A stretch of 64,000 nucleotides of DNA from Dyadobacter fermentans DSM 18053 (lineage in GTDB: Bacteria > Bacteroidota > Bacteroidia > Cytophagales > Spirosomataceae): contig NC_013037.1 of the NCBI RefSeq assembly GCF_000023125.1, forward strand, positions 5,620,501 to 5,684,500, given 5' to 3'. The position numbers and the translations under genes are program-made. The notes beneath the pieces were generated by a model. The model made no database searches and was not told the DNA's origin. It saw nothing but the letters and a program-made list of their open reading frames with translations. Position 1 is the stretch's first letter. Each line of letters starts with the position of its first letter. Shown one piece after another: positions 24,623 to 33,109 of this stretch.

Positions 24623-26051
24623 ATTTTATAGAAAATACCGCGTTGTTGGCAACTGGATCAACATTCTGCTCATGCTGACCATGCTGGTGCCGCTCCTGGC
24701 GCTTTCGTATTTCAATCACCCTTCGCCGGCGGATGACTTCTGTTACATTTTTACGGTGTTCAAAATAGGCTGGTTCGAAGCGATGAAGCTCTATTACACC
24801 GAATGGACAGGCCGCTATTTCGGCATTTTCCTCAACCACACCAGTCCGCTGCTCTTTCATTCCATTGCCGGGTTCAAAATTCTGCCGGTAGTTTTGCTGG
24901 CGGGAATGGTGTTCGCATTGTACAGCCTGTTCCGGCATCTTACGCCCACCTTGTCGCGACTGGCGCATCTGGGCTTTGCAGGTGTGGTTTTCTTCCTCTA
25001 CATCCTCAAAATGATGAGCATTTCGGAAGCATTCTACTGGATGGCGGCATTTGTGACCTATACCGTGCCGAACATTCTCACATTGCTCTGGATTGTGCTT
25101 GTATTGCGCTGGTACCGTCAGGATACCCAGCCGGCCAAGCTATTTGTAGGCGCACTGTCGGCATTTCTGATCTTTGCCGTGATCGGCAGCAGCGAAACCA
25201 ACCTGCTCATTATGGTGCTGCTCGTGGGCGCGTGGCTTGGTTACCGCGTGCTCTTCCATCGTAAAGTGGATGCATTCATGATTTCGATGGCGGTGGTGAC
25301 GGCGCTTTCGTGCTATTTCTATTTTGCATCACCGGGCAATGCGGCGCGTATCGGTGGTAACCCGCTCGGCGGCAACATTCCGTTCTCGCTCACTTCGTCG
25401 TTTGCAAAGCTGGCGTTCCTGGGTTTCGACTGGGTTTTTCGTACCCCGCTGATATTCTTCACACTGGCGTGGATTTTCGTGCTTTCGCGACTCTCGGAAG
25501 GCGCCCGTAATTACTTCTCCATTCCGGTTTGGTACGCGGTGCTGCTCTTCATCGGCGTGCTTTCGGCGCAGTTGTTCCCTTCCTATTACGGAGTGGGCAT
25601 CGAGCCTACGCCGCGGGTGATCAACTGCGTATATTTCTTTTTCCTGATCGGCTGGTTTTATGTCGTCGGTGTTATTTTTCACTATTTCAAACAGCGGAAG
25701 ATCAATTTCCTGCCATCCTCCACCGTGCGGTATGGCGTAGTTTATGCGGTGCTGCTGGTGTCGGTAGGCGTATCGTTTTTTGGAAGTAGTAATGTGAAAA
25801 TGATATACGGCGACTTGCTGAAAGGCCGTGCGGCAGCATTCGACAAAGAAATGTACCAGCGCTACGCATTGATCAAAAATTCACAGGAAGACATTCTGTA
25901 CCTGCCGCCGGTGCGTTCCAAACCGATGTCGATCTTCCTTGACGATGATATTAAAACCAATCCCGACCATTGGTGGAACAAATGCACGGCGGGTTATTTT
26001 GGCAAAGAGGCCATTTACATGAAAGATACAGAAGGTGGACAACAGCAATAA
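24615..26051 (+). CDS. DUF6056-like polytopic membrane protein (GT-C-like)
   Basis: A 478-residue inner-membrane protein with about ten to twelve hydrophobic segments and a soluble C-terminal tail. ADDFCYIF after the first helix, with adjacent acidic residues in the first periplasmic loop, resembles GT-C glycosyltransferases, and TEWTGRYFGIFLN and SSETNLLIM resemble DUF6056 proteins. ATG at 24615 is preferred to an in-frame TTG at 24609. It overlaps the preceding GtrB-like gene and the following one, and so probably transfers a lipid-linked sugar to a surface glycan. The specific acceptor is unknown. Confidence 0.7.
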   Translation: MNRFYRKYRVVGNWINILLMLTMLVPLLALSYFNHPSPADDFCYIFTVFKIGWFEAMKLYYTEWTGRYFGIFLNHTSPLLFHSIAGFKILPVVLLAGMVFALYSLFRHLTPTLSRLAHLGFAGVVFFLYILKMMSISEAFYWMAAFVTYTVPNILTLLWIVLVLRWYRQDTQPAKLFVGALSAFLIFAVIGSSETNLLIMVLLVGAWLGYRVLFHRKVDAFMISMAVVTALSCYFYFASPGNAARIGGNPLGGNIPFSLTSSFAKLAFLGFDWVFRTPLIFFTLAWIFVLSRLSEGARNYFSIPVWYAVLLFIGVLSAQLFPSYYGVGIEPTPRVINCVYFFFLIGWFYVVGVIFHYFKQRKINFLPSSTVRYGVVYAVLLVSVGVSFFGSSNVKMIYGDLLKGRAAAFDKEMYQRYALIKNSQEDILYLPPVRSKPMSIFLDDDIKTNPDHWWNKCTAGYFGKEAIYMKDTEGGQQQ

Positions 26052-27732
26052 AAGGCCGCTTCTCTTCCTGGTAATGGCGCTGCCGGTCGTGTTTTGGGTA
26101 GCCGTGATCCTGTACTATTCGGTGAATCTGCCCTGGTACGACGATTTCGACCCGTTCCCCGATTTCCTGCATAAGTGGATCAGCAGCGATGCATTGCCGG
26201 AACGGTTGAAACTGCTTTTCCAGCCCAATAACGAACACCGGATGGTAGTAGGCAAGCTCGCCACGCTGCTCTACTATTGGATTACCGGGCATCTCAATTT
26301 TACATTCCTGCACATTGGTGCGGCGCTTTTTACATTAGGCACGCTGGCGGTGTTCTGGCGGGCATTCAGGCGGTCGGAGCTCAGCGGCTGGTATTTCCTG
26401 CCCATTCCGTTTTTGTTATTCCAATTGCAATATCACCTCATATTCCTGTGGGCGATTTGCGGCTGGCAGCATGAGCCGGTGGTGTTTTTCGTGGTGCTAT
26501 CCATGTTTTTGCTTTCGGGAAAGCGCTTCGCTGGAGCATTGCTCGCGGGCGTATGCGCCACATATGCGATGAGCAGCGGCATTTTCGTGTGGCCGGCGGG
26601 CGTGGTGGTGCTGGTTTTGCGCTCACAATACAAGCAGTTGGCGGCGTGGATCGTGGTGGGCATTGTGGCGGTTGGGCTGTATTTCTACGGCATGTCGGCG
26701 CAGGGTAATGAGTCCAGTTTTGCGTTTTTTGCCAAATATCCGCACTTGTCGGTGCTCGGCTTTTTTGCATTCCTGGGCGGACTGTTCGATTTCTTTCCTC
26801 AAAAAAGCATCGTCGTGCGCTCCGCATTGCCGGTGTTCATGGCTTTTGTGGCGATGATCTGGGTGGTGATCTGGCTTTGGCGGCAGGTTACTCCGTGGCT
26901 GGGCAAAACTTTCGGAATGTTCAAAAACAATCCGGCGCCGCTTCAAAAAGATCATGCGGGCAACCTGAGTGCATTTTTGGTCGGCATTTTCAGCTTTTTG
27001 CTTGTAGAAGCGCTGGTAATCGGGCTTTTGCGGCCGAGGTTCGGGTTTTTCGTGATGATCGTGAGCAATTACAAAATCTATCCGGCGCTATTCCTCATTG
27101 CTACCTATTTATCATTTATCGTTTCAACCCAAAACCATCACGCGCGCAAGCGTGCGTGGCAGGCGGCCGCACTGATCAGCCTCGCCATTTGGGGTATATC
27201 CATTTACACCAACCTGCCGGTTATTTCGGAACGCCGGAAATATTACACGGTAAATGGCTACAACCAGCAATTCAACGGCTTCGGATTGGGTCACGTGCCC
27301 TATTCGGAAAGCGCGAAATATGTGGATACGCTGATGAAGCAGCTTGTGCAAATGGGTGTTTACAGTTATCCAAAGGAAGGGCAGGAGCTGGGGCGGCAGG
27401 TGAATGCACTCACCACCGCATTTCCCGTTGAACGTCAGGTTACGGTGGTGCACCGCGAGAAAGGCATTTACGTCAACGACCCGGAAGGCAGGATTTCGCC
27501 CATCCGCGACCATGGTGAATATGCATTCATCCGGAACGCCGAGCGATTGTATTTTTTCAAAATGGAGCCGCACGCCTACACCGGACGCAACTTTTTCAGG
27601 CAGTACGACAAAGGTTTCGACATTGAAATACCGCATTCATCGCTGCTGCCGGGTACGTACGATCTCGGTATCGTGAATGTGGAAGGAAGCGCTTTGAAGG
27701 GTGGCATTCTTGGAAAAGTGACAATACCTTAA
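26035..27732 (+). CDS. Unrecognised polytopic membrane protein (GT-C-like)
   Basis: A 565-residue inner-membrane protein starting with GTG at 26035, overlapping the previous gene by 17 bases. The first periplasmic loop contains WYDDFDPFPDF, again paired acidic residues after the first helix as in GT-C enzymes, followed by NEHRMVVGKLATLLYY. About ten hydrophobic segments run to residue 390; the last 170 residues are soluble and strand-rich. It is unlike the preceding protein in sequence but shares the layout, so both may be glycosyltransferases or one may act as a flippase-like partner. No family name can be given with confidence. Confidence 0.6.
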   Translation: MDNSNKRPLLFLVMALPVVFWVAVILYYSVNLPWYDDFDPFPDFLHKWISSDALPERLKLLFQPNNEHRMVVGKLATLLYYWITGHLNFTFLHIGAALFTLGTLAVFWRAFRRSELSGWYFLPIPFLLFQLQYHLIFLWAICGWQHEPVVFFVVLSMFLLSGKRFAGALLAGVCATYAMSSGIFVWPAGVVVLVLRSQYKQLAAWIVVGIVAVGLYFYGMSAQGNESSFAFFAKYPHLSVLGFFAFLGGLFDFFPQKSIVVRSALPVFMAFVAMIWVVIWLWRQVTPWLGKTFGMFKNNPAPLQKDHAGNLSAFLVGIFSFLLVEALVIGLLRPRFGFFVMIVSNYKIYPALFLIATYLSFIVSTQNHHARKRAWQAAALISLAIWGISIYTNLPVISERRKYYTVNGYNQQFNGFGLGHVPYSESAKYVDTLMKQLVQMGVYSYPKEGQELGRQVNALTTAFPVERQVTVVHREKGIYVNDPEGRISPIRDHGEYAFIRNAERLYFFKMEPHAYTGRNFFRQYDKGFDIEIPHSSLLPGTYDLGIVNVEGSALKGGILGKVTIP

Positions 27733-27771
27733 ATAATAGAAAATTTCGATAATGCACCGAAAGGTGTATTT

Positions 27772-28749
27772 TTGCCGCCATTGGTCATTGAAAAACTCAG
27801 CAAATTGAAAACTCCTCAAATTTCAATCGTCGCGCCGCTATATAATGAATCTGAGACGTTCCCGCTGCTGGTTCAACGTATCAACGCATTGATGGACGCC
27901 AGTCCGCTGTCCATCGAGGTGGTGCTGATCGACGACGGGAGTAGAGATGATACTGCGCTTAAAATCAGGCAGGTGGCATTGATGGACGAGCGTTATCACG
28001 GTGTTTTTCTTTCCCGCAACCACGGGCACCAGCTCGCGTTGACGGCCGGCATTTCGGCGGCCCGCGGAACGGAAGCGCTTTTCGTGATCGATGGCGATTT
28101 GCAGGACCCGCCGGAGCTTTTGCCGGAATTTTACAAATTGTTGAAGGAAGGCAACGACGTCGTTTACGCCGTACGCAAGAAGCGGAAAGAGGGTTTTGTC
28201 AAGCGAATGGGTTATTATTGGTTTTACCGCATTCTCCGCTCGATTTCTTATGTGGACATCCCGCTCGACAGCGGCGATTTCGCATTGATCAGCCGTAGGG
28301 TGGTGGATGTTTTAAATAAAATGCCGGAGGAAAGCCGCTACCTGCGCGGCATGCGCTCGTGGATTGGTTTCAAGCAGATCGGCTATGAATATGAGCGCGA
28401 TGCGCGGGCGGCGGGCGAGTCGAAATACTCGTTCAAGCAGCTTTTCAGGCTGGCTTACAACGGGATATTCAATTTTAGTGAATTCCCGATCAAATTCATG
28501 AGCCGTGTGGGCATGGCGGCCATCGTCATTTCGCTGATCTATTTCGCGACGGTGGTGCTCAAAAAGCTGTTTTTTGCACACGTGATCGAAGGTTTTGCGG
28601 CCCTGTTGTTTGTCATTATCCTGTTTAGCGGCGTGCAGTTGCTCGCGCTGGGCATTATTGGAGAATATGTGCTCCGGATTTTTTTTCAATCCAAAAACCG
28701 TCCCCTGTTCATTATCAAAGAGGAAATAGTCAACCGGGAGTACATTTGA
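27772..28749 (+). CDS. Second family 2 glycosyltransferase (GtrB/DPM1-like)
   Basis: A glycosyltransferase of the same type as the gene at 23672 but clearly divergent. It shows ISIVAPLYNESETFP, LIDDGSRDDTA, FLSRNHGHQLALTAGI, VIDGDLQDPPELLPEF, and two C-terminal membrane helices ending in LALGIIGEYVLRIFF. The start is uncertain: TTG at 27772 is preceded by AAAGG but overlaps a TATTTTTG -7 element, while TTG at 27805 would give 314 residues that begin right at the conserved strand. No ATG is available. It is separated by 39 bases from the polytopic protein and four bases from the MBOAT gene. Confidence 0.88.
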   Translation: MPPLVIEKLSKLKTPQISIVAPLYNESETFPLLVQRINALMDASPLSIEVVLIDDGSRDDTALKIRQVALMDERYHGVFLSRNHGHQLALTAGISAARGTEALFVIDGDLQDPPELLPEFYKLLKEGNDVVYAVRKKRKEGFVKRMGYYWFYRILRSISYVDIPLDSGDFALISRRVVDVLNKMPEESRYLRGMRSWIGFKQIGYEYERDARAAGESKYSFKQLFRLAYNGIFNFSEFPIKFMSRVGMAAIVISLIYFATVVLKKLFFAHVIEGFAALLFVIILFSGVQLLALGIIGEYVLRIFFQSKNRPLFIIKEEIVNREYI

Positions 28750-28753
28750 CCTG

Positions 28754-30223
28754 ATGGATTTTCATTCGATTCAATTTGCGATTTTCTTTATAGTAGTCAC
28801 GCTGGCGTATTTCAGCTTGTCGTGGACCGGCCGTTGGGTGCTTTTGCTCGCAACGAGCTGCTACTTTTATATGGTTTTCAAACCGGTATTCATCCTGATC
28901 CTGTTCGGAACCATCATTATCGACTATTACGCGGGGATCTGGATTGAAAAATCGCAGGAGCAGAAGCAGAAAAAACTGCTGCTTGTAATCAGTTTGATCT
29001 CCAACATCGGTATCCTCGCATTCTTCAAATATTACGATTTCGTGCAGGATTCGGTGAATACCATTCTCGCGAACCTGCATTTACGGCCGATGTTCCCGGC
29101 ATTCACCCGCCTCATTCCCGGCCCCATCGCCGAGTGGATGACGACCGGAAGCGGCGCGTTGCTGCTACCGATCGGTTTGTCGTTCCACACGTTCCAGGCG
29201 ATGAGCTACACCATCGAGGTGTACCGCGGTAACCAGGCTGCCGAGCGGCATTTCGGGATCTACGCGCTGTATGTGATGTTTTACCCACAGCTCGTGGCAG
29301 GTCCTATCGAGCGTCCGCAGAACATGCTTTTCCAGTACCACTCGTTTTTTAAATACGATTTCGAGCAGGTAAAGGAGGGTTTAATGCAAATGGCATTCGG
29401 GTTTTTCAAGAAAATGGTGATCGCCGACCGCCTCGTAATGCTTGTGGACCAAGCTTATAACAATCCCGCCGACCACAACGGACTAACGCTCATCGTCGCC
29501 ACGGTTTTCTTCGCGTTTCAGATCTACTGCGATTTTTCCGGCTATTCCGACATCGCCATTGGTGCCGCCCGCGTGATGGGTTTCACGCTGATGGAAAACT
29601 TTAAAACACCTTATATTTCCAAATCGATTTCGGAGTTCTGGGGCCGGTGGCACATCTCGCTTTCGTCGTGGTTCAAAGATTACCTCTACATTCCCCTGGG
29701 CGGAAACCGGAAGGGTGAATGGACCAAATACCGTAACCAGTTTATCGTGTTCCTCGTAAGCGGGCTTTGGCACGGAGCGAGCTGGAACTACGTGATCTGG
29801 GGCGCGCTCCATGGTTTTTACCAGGTAGCAGCTTCCCTGCGCGATAAGTGGCTCAAACAGGCAGGTATTGAAATGCCCAAAAATGCATTGATAAACGGCC
29901 TGAACGTCATTTTTACCTTCGTGCTCGTGACCATTACCTGGGTGTTTTTCCGAAACCACAAGGCGCCCGTCGGCCGATCGTTCCTGATCCTGGAAAAAAT
30001 GGCCGGTTTCTCGTTTGCGGAGCCGCTGCAAACGCCTATGAACCATGTCGAAATGTGGTTCTGCGTGTTTCTGATCATTTTCCTGCTCGTGAAGGAGCAT
30101 TTTTATCTGAAAATACCCACCCGGAGCACCACCGTGTTCTTCATCCTGTTTCCGCTGATCCTGCTGGCCAACTATTTCCTGGGCGTCGTTTCGGAAAACC
30201 AGTTCATCTACTTCCAGTTTTAA
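28754..30223 (+). CDS. MBOAT-family O-acyltransferase (AlgI/DltB-like)
   Basis: A 489-residue polytopic membrane acyltransferase. The conserved core is FWGRWHISLSSWFKDYLYIP with H300, then LGGNRKGEW, and VSGLWHGASWNYVIWGALHG with the invariant H340. PIGLSFHTFQAMSYTIEVYRG is also typical. MBOAT proteins move acyl groups across the membrane onto glycans, as AlgI does for alginate acetylation. No AlgJ- or DltD-like transferase follows, so the acceptor is open; the adjacent sugar-lipid enzymes suggest an acylated LPS or capsule sugar. Confidence 0.92.
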   Translation: MDFHSIQFAIFFIVVTLAYFSLSWTGRWVLLLATSCYFYMVFKPVFILILFGTIIIDYYAGIWIEKSQEQKQKKLLLVISLISNIGILAFFKYYDFVQDSVNTILANLHLRPMFPAFTRLIPGPIAEWMTTGSGALLLPIGLSFHTFQAMSYTIEVYRGNQAAERHFGIYALYVMFYPQLVAGPIERPQNMLFQYHSFFKYDFEQVKEGLMQMAFGFFKKMVIADRLVMLVDQAYNNPADHNGLTLIVATVFFAFQIYCDFSGYSDIAIGAARVMGFTLMENFKTPYISKSISEFWGRWHISLSSWFKDYLYIPLGGNRKGEWTKYRNQFIVFLVSGLWHGASWNYVIWGALHGFYQVAASLRDKWLKQAGIEMPKNALINGLNVIFTFVLVTITWVFFRNHKAPVGRSFLILEKMAGFSFAEPLQTPMNHVEMWFCVFLIIFLLVKEHFYLKIPTRSTTVFFILFPLILLANYFLGVVSENQFIYFQF

Positions 30224-30323
30224 AAGGAAGGAGAAAGCGGCAAACATTTGCTCTTATTTATTTGTTACCAGTTTTTGAAGGTCGACCCGACGATCTTATT
30301 ACCGATTTAAGTATCAATTTTCC

Positions 30324-30704
30324 ATGTACGAAGTAACATCCGACAACAGGCTCAAAAGCCTGATCGTAGTAGGGGATCGTGTTCTGATCCGTCCCAAAAG
30401 CCCTAGCGACCGAACCAACAGCGGCCTGTACCTGCCGCCGACCGTCACCGAAAAAGAGCAGGTTCAATCCGGCTATGTGATCAAGGTGGGGCCCGGCTAT
30501 CCCATTCCCGTGGCCGTGGAGGAAGAGCCGTGGAAAGAAACGGAAGAAAAAGTGAAATATATGCCGCTCCAATCGAAGGAAGGCGATCTGGCGATTTATC
30601 TCCAGCGCAATGCCATCGATCTGGAATATGACGGACAGAAATATGTGATCGTGCCGCAGTCGTCGATATTGATGCTGGAACGGTCGGAAGATTTGTTTGA
30701 ATAA
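30324..30704 (+). CDS. Solitary GroES/Cpn10-family protein
   Basis: A 126-residue protein with the Cpn10 fold. The N-terminal strand is SLIVVGDRVLIRPKSPSDRT, followed by a mobile-loop-like NSGLYLPPTV, then SGYVIKVGPGYPIP. It is about 30 residues longer than ordinary GroES because of an acidic insert (VEEEPWKETEEKVKYMPLQ) in place of the short roof loop. No groEL is adjacent, which suggests a second, specialised co-chaperonin besides a groESL operon elsewhere. It lies 17 bases before the aldo-keto reductase gene. Confidence 0.82.
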   Translation: MYEVTSDNRLKSLIVVGDRVLIRPKSPSDRTNSGLYLPPTVTEKEQVQSGYVIKVGPGYPIPVAVEEEPWKETEEKVKYMPLQSKEGDLAIYLQRNAIDLEYDGQKYVIVPQSSILMLERSEDLFE

Positions 30705-30721
30705 CACTAACCGCTGGACGC

Positions 30722-31750
30722 ATGAAGTACAATTTTTTGGGCAATACCGGCGTGCTCGTTTCCGAGCTCTGCTTCGGGACGATGACTTTCGGCGGCGATG
30801 GATATTTTGAAGTAATTGGAAAAGTGCAGCAGGACGAGGGCACGGCGTTGGTGAAAACGGCGCTCGACGCGGGCATTAATTTCTTCGATACGGCCAATGT
30901 TTATTCCTATGGCAAATCGGAGGAGATTCTCGGGCAGTCGTTCCGGACGCTTGGTGTGAAACGGAGCGATGTGTTTATCGCTACTAAAGCGCGTGGCCGT
31001 ATGGCGCCGGGCGCCAATCAGGTAGGGCTTTCGCGGTTGCATATCATGGATTCGGTGAATGAAAGCCTTGTCCGCCTCGGCTCCGACCACATCGATCTGT
31101 TCTACATTCATGGTGTGGACGTGGAAACGTCGCTTGAAGAGACGATGCGCGGCCTGGAAGACGTGGTGCGTTCGGGCAAGGTGCGTTACCTGGGCGTGAG
31201 CAACCATGCTGCCTGGCAAATCATGAAAGCAAACGGCATTGCCGGGAAAAACGGCTGGACCAAATTCGTGGCCTGCCAGCATTACTACACCATTGCCGGG
31301 CGCGACCTGGAACGCGAACTGATCCCAATGATAAAAGACCAGAACCTGGGCCTGATGCCTTGGAGCCCTCTGGCGGGCGGTTTTCTGTCCGGCAAATATA
31401 CCCGTACCAGCGAGTCCAGCGGGGAAAACCGCCGTGATAACTTTGATTTTCCACCGGTGGACAAAGAGAAGGCATACGATATCATCGATGCGATCCAGCC
31501 TATTGCGCAGGCGCACGGCGTATCTGTGGCGCAAATTGCCCTGGCGTGGCTGCTGCACCAGTCGAGCGTCACCAGCGTGATTATCGGTGCCAAAAAGCCG
31601 GAGCAACTGGCCGATAACATTGCCGCCACGAATGTGGAACTCACGGCGGACGAGCTGGAACAATTGAACAAAATCAGCGCATTGAAACCCGAATATCCGC
31701 AATGGATGATCGAACGGCAGGCGCGTGAACGCGTTCCGGGCAAGGCATGA
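30722..31750 (+). CDS. Aldo/keto reductase
   Basis: A 342-residue NADPH-dependent oxidoreductase of the AKR TIM-barrel family. The catalytic set is visible: Asp and Tyr in FDTANVYSYGKSEEILGQ, Lys in FIATKARG, His in IDLFYIHGVD. The cofactor-binding end is SVIIGAKKPEQLADNIAA. The first residues (MKYNFLGNTGVLVSELCFGTMTFGG) place it near the YajO/Tas subgroup. The stop overlaps the start of the next gene (ATGA), so they are co-translated. Substrate unknown. Confidence 0.92.
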   Translation: MKYNFLGNTGVLVSELCFGTMTFGGDGYFEVIGKVQQDEGTALVKTALDAGINFFDTANVYSYGKSEEILGQSFRTLGVKRSDVFIATKARGRMAPGANQVGLSRLHIMDSVNESLVRLGSDHIDLFYIHGVDVETSLEETMRGLEDVVRSGKVRYLGVSNHAAWQIMKANGIAGKNGWTKFVACQHYYTIAGRDLERELIPMIKDQNLGLMPWSPLAGGFLSGKYTRTSESSGENRRDNFDFPPVDKEKAYDIIDAIQPIAQAHGVSVAQIALAWLLHQSSVTSVIIGAKKPEQLADNIAATNVELTADELEQLNKISALKPEYPQWMIERQARERVPGKA

Positions 31751-32742
31751 GAAAGTTCTGGCTTTTCGTAAAGATGCATTCGCACGGTGACCAATGCCTG
31801 CGAGCCGTGCGGGTACCATTGCTGGCATGGCTCCTGTGCGCGTATGCATCGTACGCCGTCGCACAGGAGCGGAGCGTGGCCATCACGATCGACGATGTGC
31901 CGAACGTACATTTATATTCGGCGGATGGTAATTCATCAGGCCTGCTAAAAAAACTCGATTCGCTGAATTTGCCCGTTGCAATCTTTATTAACGAAGCGAA
32001 TTTAAAGCAGAATACGGCATTTGAGACCAATAAAAAACTGCTTCAAACCTGGATATCCCGACCCAATGTAACGGTTGGAAATCATAGCTATTCGCATCCG
32101 AATTATGGTGAGGTCGGTTTTGAAGCATTCAAAGATGAGGTATTGAAAGGCGAAGAACTGTCGCGAAAAATGGCGGAAACGGCGGGTAAGAAGCTGGAAT
32201 ATTTCCGGTTTCCATTTAATGGAATGGGTAAAGACAGCTCGGCACAAGCACAAATGCAGCAGTTTTTGACGGAGCATCATTACATTTCAGCCCCGTACAC
32301 GGTCGAGAGTGAAGACTGGCTTTTTTCGCAGCTTTATGAAAAAGCATTGGCGGAAGGAAACACCGCCGAAGCAAAATCGATCGGTGACCGCTATGTCGAT
32401 CTCAGCCTGAAACTGTTCGATCATTTTGAGCATGTGGCGGTAAAAGTGACGGGCGCGCCGGTCAGGCAGATTTACCTTTGCCACGACAACCGGCTCAATA
32501 CCGATTACCTGCCGGTTTTGATACAAAAACTGAAAGAAAAGGAATACCGGATGATCAGTTTGGCGGAAGCTATGACCGATGCGGCTTATCGGCTGCCATT
32601 GCATTATCACGGAAATTGGGGCTTTTCGTGGGTATACCGGTGGGTGAAGGATGCGGATCTGCGCCGTTCGCTCATGCGGAGTGAACCGGCGGATAAAGAA
32701 GCGCAGCAGGCTTACGAAGCGCTTACGAAAGCGAAGAAATAG
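31747..32742 (+). CDS. Exported polysaccharide deacetylase (NodB/CE4 domain)
   Basis: A 331-residue protein with a likely signal segment (VPLLAWLLCAYASYAVAQ), a NodB homology domain and a C-terminal extension. Motif 1 is VAITIDDVP with the catalytic and metal-binding Asp, and motif 2 is TVGNHSYSHPN with the two metal-binding His. The motif FRFPFNGMGK corresponds to the RxPxG motif, with Phe in place of the usual residue before Asn-Gly. Such enzymes deacetylate chitin, peptidoglycan or xylan. It is translationally coupled to the aldo-keto reductase gene. Confidence 0.88.
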   Translation: MRKFWLFVKMHSHGDQCLRAVRVPLLAWLLCAYASYAVAQERSVAITIDDVPNVHLYSADGNSSGLLKKLDSLNLPVAIFINEANLKQNTAFETNKKLLQTWISRPNVTVGNHSYSHPNYGEVGFEAFKDEVLKGEELSRKMAETAGKKLEYFRFPFNGMGKDSSAQAQMQQFLTEHHYISAPYTVESEDWLFSQLYEKALAEGNTAEAKSIGDRYVDLSLKLFDHFEHVAVKVTGAPVRQIYLCHDNRLNTDYLPVLIQKLKEKEYRMISLAEAMTDAAYRLPLHYHGNWGFSWVYRWVKDADLRRSLMRSEPADKEAQQAYEALTKAKK

Positions 32743-32751
32743 GGCATTAAA

Positions 32752-32776
32752 AAAGCACGCTTTGAAGGCGCGCTTT
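32752..32776. terminator. Hairpin between convergent deacetylase and csp genes
   Basis: AAAGCACGC (32752-32760) pairs with GCGCGCTTT (32768-32776) with one mismatch across a seven-base loop; A residues precede it and a T run is thus present on the minus strand, as expected for a csp terminator. Confidence 0.6.
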
Positions 32777-32802
32777 CGAAATGTCCTTATTATGAACTAA
32801 CC

Positions 32803-32994
32803 TTAGATAACGCGTACGTTAACTGCGTTTAGGCCTTTTCTTCCATTTTCTACTTCGTAAGAGACTTTGTCATTTTCACGGATATCGTCCTGAAGACCTG
32901 AAACGTGAACGAAAATGTCTTTCTCACCATTTGATGGTTGAATGAATCCGTATCCCTTTGATTCATTGAAAAACTTTACTGTACCTTCTGCCAT
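32803..32994 (-). CDS. Cold-shock protein (CspA family)
   Basis: A 63-residue single cold-shock domain that binds single-stranded RNA and DNA. RNP1 is KGYGFI within EGTVKFFNESKGYGFIQP and RNP2 is DIFVHVSGL. The remainder (VSYEVENGRKGLNAVNVRVI) matches the usual family end. A strong promoter of the Bacteroidota type lies only about 30 bases upstream, so the long regulatory leader known from E. coli cspA is absent here. Confidence 0.95.
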   Translation of the reverse strand: MAEGTVKFFNESKGYGFIQPSNGEKDIFVHVSGLQDDIRENDKVSYEVENGRKGLNAVNVRVI

Positions 32995-33023
32995 TAGAAT
33001 TGATCTTATTATTTGTAATAAGC

Positions 33024-33054
33024 CAAATGTAGATATAAAATGCAGATTTGCAAC
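33024..33054 (-). promoter_or_regulatory. Promoter of the cold-shock gene
   Basis: On the minus strand TACATTTG (33031-33024) matches the -7 consensus, and GTTG (33054-33051) sits exactly 19 bases upstream as the -33 element. This is the cleanest two-part promoter in the window. Confidence 0.65.
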
Positions 33055-33109
33055 ATTAAAGTTTTGTTTACTCAGAATTATTCCATAATATCAGAATGAT
33101 TTTTTTGCC

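Noticed and set aside
27751..27810. ATG at 27752 as start of the second GtrB-like gene
   Set aside because: It is in another frame and meets a stop after 18 codons; only TTG starts are in frame.
32995..33054. RNA thermosensor or long cold-shock leader upstream of csp
   Set aside because: The promoter elements place the transcript start about 25 bases before the ATG, leaving no room for a long leader.
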